Shown piece after piece: positions 1 through 5,922 of a stretch of 11,003 bases of DNA. This DNA comes from Pseudomonadota bacterium (GTDB taxonomy: Bacteria; Pseudomonadota; Gammaproteobacteria; Arenicellales; UBA868). Every line of letters starts with the position of its first letter. The first letter of the stretch is position 1. Location: contig JABJIU010000230.1 of NCBI GenBank assembly GCA_018661145.1, positions 1 to 11,003 on the forward strand. The letters run 5' to 3'. Under the pieces are notes generated by a model. It saw only the letters and a list, made by a program, of their open reading frames with translations. It was not told the origin of the DNA and made no database searches. The position numbers were made by a program, and so were the translations under genes.

Positions 1-62
1 CGCGTAAACAAAACTACCCGGCTGCAATTCAGAAAATTTTTCAGACACAGGACGCGTGTTCG
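1..62. other. Short AT-richer flank downstream of the nitrilase gene
   Basis: This is the 62-base remainder after the nitrilase stop codon. It holds an A/T run (a GAAAA-T-TTTTC dyad around 32–42) and is visibly richer in A and T than the genes beside it, as expected of a spacer that could carry control signals for the next minus-strand gene. I cannot find a convincing stem-loop with a T tract, a paired -35/-10, or a start codon with a Shine–Dalgarno sequence before the window ends. In related gammaproteobacteria tldD often follows this nitrilase, but nothing here proves that. Confidence 0.3.
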
Positions 63-920
63 CTAACCCTTAAGCACCCTGTGCTCAAGCGCAGGAAACT
101 GCCGGCGCCTTTGTGCCGCGTCGGCACGGTCAAAGCAGGCGAAGATCACACCTGGGCCACCGGCGAGCTCGGCAACAATCTCTCCCCATGGATTAATAAT
201 CAGGCTGTGACCAAAAGTCCGTCGACCATTGGGGTGTTCACCGACCTGAGCCGGAGCGATCACCCACGCCAGGTTTTCTATCGCCCGGGCCCGTAGCAAC
301 GTATGCCAGTGTGCCTGCCCTGTTGGCACCGTAAAAGCCGACGGCACAGAGAACAGTTCAGCACCCGCTTCGGCGAGTTGCCGGTACAGTTCAGGGAACC
401 GCATGTCGTAACAGATCGTGATGCCCATCATCAGGCCGAGCGCACTCAGCGCAAGCGGAGTTTCCCCCGGAGCGATATGCTTCGATTCGCAATAAGACTC
501 GCTGCTTGAGACACTTACATCAAAAAGGTGGATCTTGTCGTAGCGGCCAATCCGCTGACCGCTTTTATCAAAAACCAGACAGGTGTTGGTCACGCGACCA
601 TCTGGCGCAGGAAACGGTGTTGATCCACCGATGATCACCGCACCGCTCTCCTGTGCGGCGGCACTTAACATCGCCTCCACTTCGCTGACGCGCTCAGCTG
701 CGGCCCGGCGTTGCTCTCTCGTTTCCGACATCAATGAGAAATTCTCGGGCAGGGCAATAATATCGGCGCCGCCTGCACAAGCCTCATCGATAAAGGCACG
801 GGCGCTCACGAGGTTCTCTTCAAGGACGGAAGTGGAGGTCATCTGCACTACGGCGAGTGTAAGAGACTGCTCGGAAGATATCGTGTTCACGTCGTTGTTC
901 ACTTCACTGGTGTCCCGCAC
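63..920 (-). CDS. Carbon–nitrogen hydrolase of the Nit (deaminated glutathione amidase-like) family
   Basis: A 285-residue member of the nitrilase superfamily. The Glu–Lys–Cys triad is visible: E59 in LPENFSL, K129 in RYDKIHLFDV, and the nucleophile C170 in GITICYDMRFPELYR; the RAIEN segment with E215 is also typical. The KIHLFDV and ES..IAPG signatures and the length fit the Nit1/Nit2/YbeM branch. Known members hydrolyse the amide of deaminated glutathione or similar omega-amides in the cytoplasm, a metabolite-repair job; the exact substrate here is inferred. The frame is closed by a TGA three codons upstream, so translation must begin at or after the GTG at 920, which has GAGG four bases before it. 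Conserved family sequence begins only near residue 20 (TLAVVQM), so internal GTG codons at 902 or 890 are possible starts, though they lack a good ribosome site. It follows rng after 80 bases and probably has its own promoter. A beta-ureidopropionase-like or other omega-amidase activity cannot be excluded. Confidence 0.9.
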   Translation of the reverse strand: MRDTSEVNNDVNTISSEQSLTLAVVQMTSTSVLEENLVSARAFIDEACAGGADIIALPENFSLMSETREQRRAAAERVSEVEAMLSAAAQESGAVIIGGSTPFPAPDGRVTNTCLVFDKSGQRIGRYDKIHLFDVSVSSSESYCESKHIAPGETPLALSALGLMMGITICYDMRFPELYRQLAEAGAELFSVPSAFTVPTGQAHWHTLLRARAIENLAWVIAPAQVGEHPNGRRTFGHSLIINPWGEIVAELAGGPGVIFACFDRADAAQRRRQFPALEHRVLKG

Positions 921-950
921 TCTGCCTCAGCGTACCGAAACTCTGCACCG

Positions 951-980
951 TTTATAACGCCAACGTCGCCGCACTGACAA
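951..980 (-). promoter_or_regulatory. Candidate sigma70-like promoter for the nitrilase gene
   Basis: Reading the minus strand, TTGTCA (975–980) is followed after 18 bases by TATAAA (951–956). Each hexamer matches the E. coli-type consensus at five of six positions. A start about seven bases downstream would give a leader of roughly 25 bases before the GTG at 920. It lies in the only rng–nitrilase spacer, so it would let the nitrilase be expressed apart from the long operon. This is seen in sequence only; matches of this quality also occur by chance. Confidence 0.5.
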
Positions 981-1000
981 CGGGACGCGGGTCTTGGTAC

Positions 1001-2512
1001 CTACATCAGTACCACGTCGTAACTTTCCTGATTATGAGTCGGCTCAACCTGCAGATGGATCGGCTTGCCGATGAACTCCTGCAAATCGGCAAGGCCCGTT
1101 GATTCTTCATCAAGCAGGATATCAATGACCATCTGTGACGCAACAACCAGATACCCTTTGGCCTCAAAGGCGCGGGCCTCGCGCATGATCTCACGGAAAA
1201 TTTCGTAGCACAGCGTCTGGGCGGTTTTTTGTGTGCCCCGACCCCGGCAGTGGGGGCAGGTTTCCGTCATTCCCCGCTCGAGGCTTTCGCGGGTGCGCTT
1301 GCGGGTCACCTCCACCAGGCCCAGCACCGACATGTCCGCGATATGGCAACGGGTCCGGTCCCGGGCAAGTGAACGTTCGAACACGTCCATCAGTTGTCGA
1401 CGATGTTCCTCGTCTTCCATGTCGATAAAGTCGACGATAATAATGCCGCCAATATTCCGAACCCGCAGTTGCCGGGCAATAGCCTGGGCCGCTTCCATAT
1501 TGGTCTTAAAGAGCGTTTCCTCCAGGTTTCGTTTCCCAACAAAGCGGCCAGTATTGACGTCGACCGTCGTCATGGCCTCAGTTTGGTCAAACACCAACGA
1601 TCCCCCTGATTTAAGGTCGACCGTGCGGTCCAGTGCCCGCTGAATTTCGTCCTCGACTGAATAAAGATCAAAGATCGGCCGCTCTCCCGGATAGATCTGG
1701 ATGCGGTCGGCCATCTGGGGCATCATGTCCACCGCAAACTGATGCATCAGGGCATAGGTTTCGCGCGAGTCAACCCGGATTTTCTCGACGTCCTGGCGGG
1801 CAAGATCACGAATGACCCGCAGTGAAAGCGGAAGATCGGCATGAATCAGCTCTCCCGCGCGAGCTGAAACAATCCGGTCCTCTATCTGCCGCAAGCTGCG
1901 ATGCAGAAATTCTAGGTCGGCCTCAAAATTTAGACTGTGCTGCAACTCGGCGACCGTGCGAACAATGAAACCTGCCTGCATGGGATGCTGCTGTAGAGCG
2001 GTATCCAACGCCTGGAGTAGCCGGTCGCGTTCGTCGACATCCTGAATCCGTTGCGAGATACCGCGGTGCTCGGATCCTGGCAACACGACCAGATAGCGCG
2101 AGGGGATGGAGAGTTGTGTCGTCAGACGAGCACCTTTGCTGCCAATCGGGTCTTTGGCAACCTGCACCACGATCTCCTGTCCTTCAGAAACCAGTTCGCT
2201 GATGTCTGGCCTCGGCGGCGGGGCACTCGGGACGGCTGCCTCGGGTAACACGGCAGTTGATGAGGAATCTGGCGCTGGCGTGCGGTGGGAGACCATGTCC
2301 GCGGCATGCAAAAACGCGGTGCGCTCAAGACCCACATCCACGAAAGCGGCCTGCATACCCGGCAACACCCGCACGACTTTTCCCTTGTAGATATTGGAGA
2401 CGATACCGCGACTGCGACTGCGCTCGATGTGTAGCTCCTGCAGTCCGCCGTTTTCCACCACGGCCACCCGCGTCTCCTGCGGCGTCACGTTCACCAGTAA
2501 CTCTTCACTCAT
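1001..2512 (-). CDS. rng: Ribonuclease G
   Basis: A 503-residue endoribonuclease of the RNase E/G family, which processes the 5' end of 16S rRNA and helps degrade mRNA, cleaving single-stranded AU-rich sites in the cytoplasm. From the ATG at 2512 the protein opens with MSEELLVNVTPQETRVA, closely matching E. coli RNase G. An S1 RNA-binding domain covers about residues 36–132. The two metal-binding aspartates are in TTVDVNTG (D318) and IIIVDFIDMEDEEHRR (D361). The zinc-link CPHCRGRGT is at 419–427. The chain ends in a RNase G-type tail, ESYDVVLM, and lacks the long degradosome scaffold of RNase E. It is slightly longer than E. coli RNase G (489 residues), mainly through a Pro/Ala/Ser-rich insert at about 76–102 inside the S1 domain. 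The frame stays open upstream to 2575, but the ATG at 2512 has an AAGGAGG site nine bases before it and overlaps the maf stop by eight bases (ATGAGTGA), so I take that start. Confidence 0.97.
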   Translation of the reverse strand: MSEELLVNVTPQETRVAVVENGGLQELHIERSRSRGIVSNIYKGKVVRVLPGMQAAFVDVGLERTAFLHAADMVSHRTPAPDSSSTAVLPEAAVPSAPPPRPDISELVSEGQEIVVQVAKDPIGSKGARLTTQLSIPSRYLVVLPGSEHRGISQRIQDVDERDRLLQALDTALQQHPMQAGFIVRTVAELQHSLNFEADLEFLHRSLRQIEDRIVSARAGELIHADLPLSLRVIRDLARQDVEKIRVDSRETYALMHQFAVDMMPQMADRIQIYPGERPIFDLYSVEDEIQRALDRTVDLKSGGSLVFDQTEAMTTVDVNTGRFVGKRNLEETLFKTNMEAAQAIARQLRVRNIGGIIIVDFIDMEDEEHRRQLMDVFERSLARDRTRCHIADMSVLGLVEVTRKRTRESLERGMTETCPHCRGRGTQKTAQTLCYEIFREIMREARAFEAKGYLVVASQMVIDILLDEESTGLADLQEFIGKPIHLQVEPTHNQESYDVVLM

Positions 2513-3116
2513 CGCACACCCCCTCCTTCCAGCACGGATGGATTCCAGCAAGCGCCAAAAGCGCTGTGGTCTCACACAAGGGCAAACCCATCACCGCTGA
2601 GTAGCTGCCGGACAGCGACTCGACGAATGATCCAGCGTAACCCTGGATCGCATAAGCCCCAGCCTTGTCATACGGTTCGGCACTGGCGCAATAGTCCCGG
2701 ATAACATCGTCCGACAAGTGACAGAATGTTACCTTACTCGTCACCTGTCGTGACTCGCGCCAGGCGCCGCACGCGACAGTCACCGCAGTCATCACCTCAT
2801 GGCTGCTTCCGGAAAGGTGCTTCAGGATTCGGGCTGCATCGGCGCTGTCCACCGGCTTGCCAAGGATTAGATCATCTAGCACCACCACGGTGTCGGATCC
2901 CAGACAGACTGTCGACTCAATATTCTCTGACGCAGCGGCCTGCACCGCGGCCTCAGCCTTTTTCGCACTCAGCCTTTCGGTCAGTTTGGCCGGATACTCG
3001 CCTTGAACTGGGGTTTCATCCACCATCGGTTTATAAATCCAGAAATCAAATCCTGCCTGACGCAGTAGCGCGGCACGTCGCGGTGACTGCGAGGCGAGAC
3101 ACAGACGAGGCTTCAT
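2505..3116 (-). CDS. maf: Maf-family nucleoside triphosphate pyrophosphatase (dTTP/UTP type, YhdE-like)
   Basis: A 203-residue Maf protein, expected to hydrolyse dTTP/UTP and modified analogues to the monophosphate plus pyrophosphate, cleaning the nucleotide pool in the cytoplasm. The diagnostic N-terminal LCLASQSPRRAALLRQAGF (residues 5–23) carries the S-x-SPRR phosphate-binding motif. GSDTVVV (73–79) holds the catalytic aspartate D75, followed by LGKP (85–88). The tail YDKAGAYAIQGYAGSFVESLSGSYSAVMGLPL has the K-x-GAY-x-IQG pattern of the YhdE dTTPase/UTPase group rather than the YceF m7GTP group; that split is family knowledge. The start is the ATG at 3116, which overlaps the rlmH stop in an ATGA junction. 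The open frame continues to 3323, but that upstream part is the rlmH antiphase and has no Maf similarity. It overlaps rng by eight bases at its 3' end, matching the common maf–rng pairing. Confidence 0.95.
   Translation of the reverse strand: MKPRLCLASQSPRRAALLRQAGFDFWIYKPMVDETPVQGEYPAKLTERLSAKKAEAAVQAAASENIESTVCLGSDTVVVLDDLILGKPVDSADAARILKHLSGSSHEVMTAVTVACGAWRESRQVTSKVTFCHLSDDVIRDYCASAEPYDKAGAYAIQGYAGSFVESLSGSYSAVMGLPLCETTALLALAGIHPCWKEGVCDE
2522..2528 (-). promoter_or_regulatory. Strong ribosome binding site for rng inside the end of maf
   Basis: On the minus strand AAGGAGG sits nine bases before the rng ATG at 2512 and within the last codons of maf (Lys-Glu-Gly). It is the best Shine–Dalgarno match in the window and fixes the rng start against the longer open frame that runs back to 2575. 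Confidence 0.8.
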
Positions 3117-3595
3117 GAGACCCGGCCCGGCCGGTGATACGGCAACCCCCGGGAAATGGCGTAGGCGCGGTAGAGCTGCTCTGCGATTACGACGCGAACC
3201 AGCGGGTGGGCGAGCGTCAGTGGCGATAGGGACCAGCATTGATCGACCGATGCCAGCACTTCGTCTGAAAGCCCGTCTGGGCCCCCCACAATCAGTACGA
3301 CATCGCGACCGAGAGTCATCCATTTTTCCAGTTGAACCGCCAACGATTCGGAATCGTAACTGCGCCCGGATTGATCGAGTGCAATCCGGTATGCGCCGAA
3401 AGGGGCCGCCCGCAGGAGTCGTGCACCTTCCTCACGAACCACCCGCGAGAGATCGACGTGCGAGCCGCGCCGGGGCGTCTCGACTTCGATAAGCTCGAGC
3501 TTCACGCCGGAGCGCAGGCGCTGGGCATACTCGCTGAAACCATCACTGATCCAAGATGGCATCCGCTTGCCGATCGCCACCAGATGGATCCGCAT
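3113..3595 (-). CDS. rlmH: 23S rRNA (pseudouridine1915-N3)-methyltransferase RlmH
   Basis: A 160-residue SPOUT-class methyltransferase that uses S-adenosylmethionine to methylate pseudouridine 1915 in helix 69 of 23S rRNA on the assembled 70S ribosome. The trefoil-knot cofactor site is clear: LIVGGPDGLSDEV (101–113) and SLSPLTLAHPLVRVVIAEQLYRAYAI (122–147), then the family ending LPYHRP. E. coli RlmH has 155 residues; here four residues (GRVS) follow the usual YHR-type ending. The ATG at 3595 lies four bases after the rsfS stop, with a modest GAAGG site inside the rsfS end. Its own stop overlaps the maf start (ATGA). The rsfS–rlmH pair is one of the most conserved gene neighbours in bacteria and ties this segment to ribosome quality and assembly. 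Confidence 0.97.
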   Translation of the reverse strand: MRIHLVAIGKRMPSWISDGFSEYAQRLRSGVKLELIEVETPRRGSHVDLSRVVREEGARLLRAAPFGAYRIALDQSGRSYDSESLAVQLEKWMTLGRDVVLIVGGPDGLSDEVLASVDQCWSLSPLTLAHPLVRVVIAEQLYRAYAISRGLPYHRPGRVS

Positions 3596-3599
3596 TGCG

Positions 3600-3986
3600 T
3601 CAGCCTTCGCCTTGGCGCTCTCTTGCCTGTGTCAGTTGTGCTCCCAGACGTTCGTTCCAGAGTCCCTCAAGATCATAGAACTCCCGCGTTGCCGGAAGCA
3701 TTAGGTGAACAATCAGGTCACCGAAATCAAGAAGCACCCATTCACCGCCATTCTCACCCTCAACCCCGGTAGGCTTAAGACCATGCCGCACCCCCGCCTC
3801 CCGCAGCCGCGCGGCCAAGGCGAGCACATGTCGAGTGGATGTTCCGCTGGCCACTACCATCCAGTCCGCAATCTGGGTAAGCGGACGGATATCGAGCTCA
3901 AGAATGTTCGCGGCCTTAGCATCGTCGAGTGCCTCAACGATCCAGCGCCGCACCTCATCCAAATCAGACTCGCGTGTTTTCTCCAT
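3600..3986 (-). CDS. rsfS: Ribosomal silencing factor RsfS
   Basis: A RsfS/Iojap-family protein of 128 residues, which binds ribosomal protein L14 (uL14) on the 50S subunit and blocks subunit joining when nutrients are short. Family hallmarks: ILELDIRPLTQIADWMVVASGTSTRHVLALAARL (residues 28–61, with the GTSTRH loop) and GVEGENGGEWVLLDFGDLIVHLM (74–96), then the FYDLEGLW helix. It is a little longer than E. coli RsfS (105 residues), mainly from a charged tail ending QARERQGEG. The start is uncertain: ATG codons lie at 3995 and 3986. An AAGGA site is two bases before the first and eleven before the second, so I prefer 3986. Either start lies inside the end of nadD (overlap 23 or 32 bases), which implies coupled translation. 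The open frame upstream to 4166 is nadD antiphase sequence. Confidence 0.94.
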   Translation of the reverse strand: MEKTRESDLDEVRRWIVEALDDAKAANILELDIRPLTQIADWMVVASGTSTRHVLALAARLREAGVRHGLKPTGVEGENGGEWVLLDFGDLIVHLMLPATREFYDLEGLWNERLGAQLTQARERQGEG

Positions 3987-4641
3987 AAAGTTCATGTTCC
4001 TTGATATAAGCGGCCACAACGGCAGGGACTTTTGTTTCGATAGATCTATTATTGGCGAGGTCTGTCCGGATATCCGCAGCCGCCACATCGACGGGGGGGA
4101 TCTCGACAACCCTGATCCAGCCCCCGGATTCGGGAAGCGGATCGTGTGAATCAAGTTGCGCACCAAGCCACCACGGCGGGAGTGGCTCTGGCAATGACCA
4201 GCCTGGCCGATGCATTACCGCGATCCCCACAAGCGCCAAAACCTCCTGCCAACGATACCATTGCGGCAGACCCAACGCTGCATCCAGCCCCAGCGCAAAG
4301 CACAGCGGCTGATCCAGGTATTCTGCCTTTAGTTCTCCAAGACTCAGTACGGTGTAGGAGGGGCCAGATCGATCCAACTCACGGGTATCAATCACCGACT
4401 GGGGTTCATCGGCCAGCGCAAGTTGCAGCATTGCCAGACGATGTGGTGCGCTCGCGGCCGGTGGCGGGCGGTGCGGTGGTTCACCTGCTGGGAGCCAGAC
4501 CACGCGCTCGGCATTCAGCGCGCCACGCAGTGCCTTGGCGGCCTGCAGGTGTCCAAAGTGTACCGGGTCAAAGGTGCCGCCAAAAACGACCACCGGTGTG
4601 TTGGTCTGCTCAGGCAACAAACCGATAGCAGATGCCGTCAA
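3964..4641 (-). CDS. nadD: Nicotinate-nucleotide adenylyltransferase
   Basis: A 225-residue NadD that transfers AMP from ATP to nicotinate mononucleotide, giving deamido-NAD in NAD synthesis. The first nucleotide-binding motif is intact: FGGTFDPVHFGHLQAAKAL (20–38, with the H-x-GH histidines), followed by LPAGEPPHRP (50–59) for substrate binding and SYTVLSLGEL (96–105). The second motif, normally ISST/SAT-x-IR, reads VAAADIR (186–192), so the usual Ser and Thr are replaced by Ala while Ile-Arg is kept; see findings. The reading frame is complete. The likely start is the TTG at 4641, whose TTGA overlaps the proA stop by four bases; no strong Shine–Dalgarno site is visible, so translation may depend on coupling. 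Later in-frame starts at 4620 or 4617 (both TTG) would shorten a non-conserved N-terminus of about 17 residues. The 3' end overlaps rsfS, its partner in many proteobacteria. Confidence 0.94.
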   Translation of the reverse strand: MTASAIGLLPEQTNTPVVVFGGTFDPVHFGHLQAAKALRGALNAERVVWLPAGEPPHRPPPAASAPHRLAMLQLALADEPQSVIDTRELDRSGPSYTVLSLGELKAEYLDQPLCFALGLDAALGLPQWYRWQEVLALVGIAVMHRPGWSLPEPLPPWWLGAQLDSHDPLPESGGWIRVVEIPPVDVAAADIRTDLANNRSIETKVPAVVAAYIKEHELYGENTRV

Positions 4642-5918
4642 GGACGGATCGCACCATCGCCATAGACGATGTACTTCTGAATGGTGAGCCCTTCGAGCCC
4701 AACGGGACCGCGCACGTGGAGCTTGTCAGTACTGATTCCAATCTCCGCCCCCAACCCGTATTCGAAACCATCGGCGAACTGGGTGGAAGCATTCACCATT
4801 ACTGAACTGGAATCCACCTCACGGACAAAGCGCTGGCTGCGGGAAAGGTCATTGGTTACGATCGCGTCAGTATGTCCCGATCCATAACGACCGATATGCG
4901 CAATTGCTTCGTCCAGACCATCGACAATACGTATCGCGAGGATAGGGGCGAGATACTCCGTTTCCCAGTCTGCCTCTGTCGCATTGGTGCACTCGACGAT
5001 CATCGAGCGGGCACGCTCGCACCCGCGTAACTCAACACCGGCCTCTTGGTAACGCGGCACCAACTGCTCAAGCACTGCCTGGGCAATCGGGTTCGCCAGT
5101 AACAACGTTTCCATTGCGCCACAGACTCCGTAGCGCCGACATTTGGCATTGAAAGCGATCTCTACGGCCTTTTCCACATCTGCACTCGCATCAACAAACA
5201 CATGGCAGTTGCCGTCCAGATGACGAATTACCGGAACCCGTGACTCCGCGCTGACTTTCTCGATCAGACCCCGGCCACCGCGCGGCACGATGACGTCAAG
5301 ATACTCGGGGCTATCGAGCATCGCGCTAACCGCCGATCGATCAGTGGTCTTGAGGACCTGGATTACCCCTTCGGGCAAACCAACATCCACGAGACCATGG
5401 GCAAGACAGTCACTGATCGCACGGTTCGAGTTGAATGCTTCCGAACCTCCACGCAGGATTGCTGCGTTGCCTGATTTCAAACACAGGCCCGCCGCATCCG
5501 CGGTCACGTTGGGCCGAGACTCGTAGATGATACCGATGACACCCAGCGGTACACGCATCCGACCTACAGTAATACCTGAGGGCCGGGTATTCATATCACT
5601 GATCTCACCCACCGGATCCGCCAGTGCTGCGATCTGAGTGAGCCCCTGGGCCATCGCGCCGATCCGCTCAGGCGTCAGTTCAAGTCGGTCCACAAGCGCT
5701 GAGGAAAGCCCAGTTGTGTCGGCTGCCTCAAGATCCGCCGCATTCGCCTCAAGGATTCGCTCCCGGTCGTGCTCGATCCGCTGCGCCATGGCGAGAAGCG
5801 CTTTGTTTTTAACCCCAGTAGGGGCCTGCGCAATTATCTGGGCAGCGGCACGGGCATTTCGCCCAGTGCTGTCCATCGACTCGCGAATTTCGTTCGATAC
5901 CGAGGTCACTTTACTCAT
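4638..5918 (-). CDS. proA: Glutamate-5-semialdehyde dehydrogenase (gamma-glutamyl phosphate reductase)
   Basis: A 426-residue ProA that reduces gamma-glutamyl phosphate with NADPH to glutamate-5-semialdehyde, the second step of proline synthesis. It belongs to the aldehyde dehydrogenase fold. Visible landmarks: VPLGVIGIIYESRPNVTADAAGL (123–145), the KSGNAAILRGG cofactor loop (148–158), IVPRGGRGLIEKV (210–222), the catalytic cysteine C266 in NAKCRRYGVCGAMETLLLA, and EVDSSSVMVNASTQFADG plus LGAEIGISTDKLHVRGPVGLEGL near the end. Length is close to E. coli ProA (417). The ATG at 5918 is four bases after the holA stop; its ribosome site is poor, and an internal ATG at 5876 is an alternative that would remove 14 non-conserved residues. 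proB is not in the window. Placement between holA and nadD is shared with Pseudomonas-like neighbourhoods and differs from the proBA operon of E. coli. Confidence 0.97.
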   Translation of the reverse strand: MSKVTSVSNEIRESMDSTGRNARAAAQIIAQAPTGVKNKALLAMAQRIEHDRERILEANAADLEAADTTGLSSALVDRLELTPERIGAMAQGLTQIAALADPVGEISDMNTRPSGITVGRMRVPLGVIGIIYESRPNVTADAAGLCLKSGNAAILRGGSEAFNSNRAISDCLAHGLVDVGLPEGVIQVLKTTDRSAVSAMLDSPEYLDVIVPRGGRGLIEKVSAESRVPVIRHLDGNCHVFVDASADVEKAVEIAFNAKCRRYGVCGAMETLLLANPIAQAVLEQLVPRYQEAGVELRGCERARSMIVECTNATEADWETEYLAPILAIRIVDGLDEAIAHIGRYGSGHTDAIVTNDLSRSQRFVREVDSSSVMVNASTQFADGFEYGLGAEIGISTDKLHVRGPVGLEGLTIQKYIVYGDGAIRP

Positions 5919-5922
5919 ATTT

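Noticed and set aside
32..62. Possible terminator after the nitrilase (GACAC...GTGT arms near an A/T run)
   Set aside because: Only about four pairs form and the A/T run does not follow a stable GC-rich stem, so it does not qualify as an intrinsic terminator.
583..957. Plus-strand open frame of 124 codons opposite the nitrilase gene
   Set aside because: It mirrors the codon structure of a well-conserved minus-strand enzyme, shows no recognisable protein motif and has no promoter or ribosome site of note. The same holds for the other plus-strand frames, for example 3332–3772, 4146–4628 and 9801–10199.
2513..2575. N-terminal extension of RNase G by 21 residues
   Set aside because: RNase G similarity begins exactly at the ATG at 2512, which has an AAGGAGG site nine bases upstream; the extension is out-of-frame maf sequence.
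3117..3323. 69-residue N-terminal extension of Maf
   Set aside because: This stretch is the antiphase of rlmH, is rich in Arg and Pro as such shadows are, and the Maf signature starts directly after the ATG at 3116.
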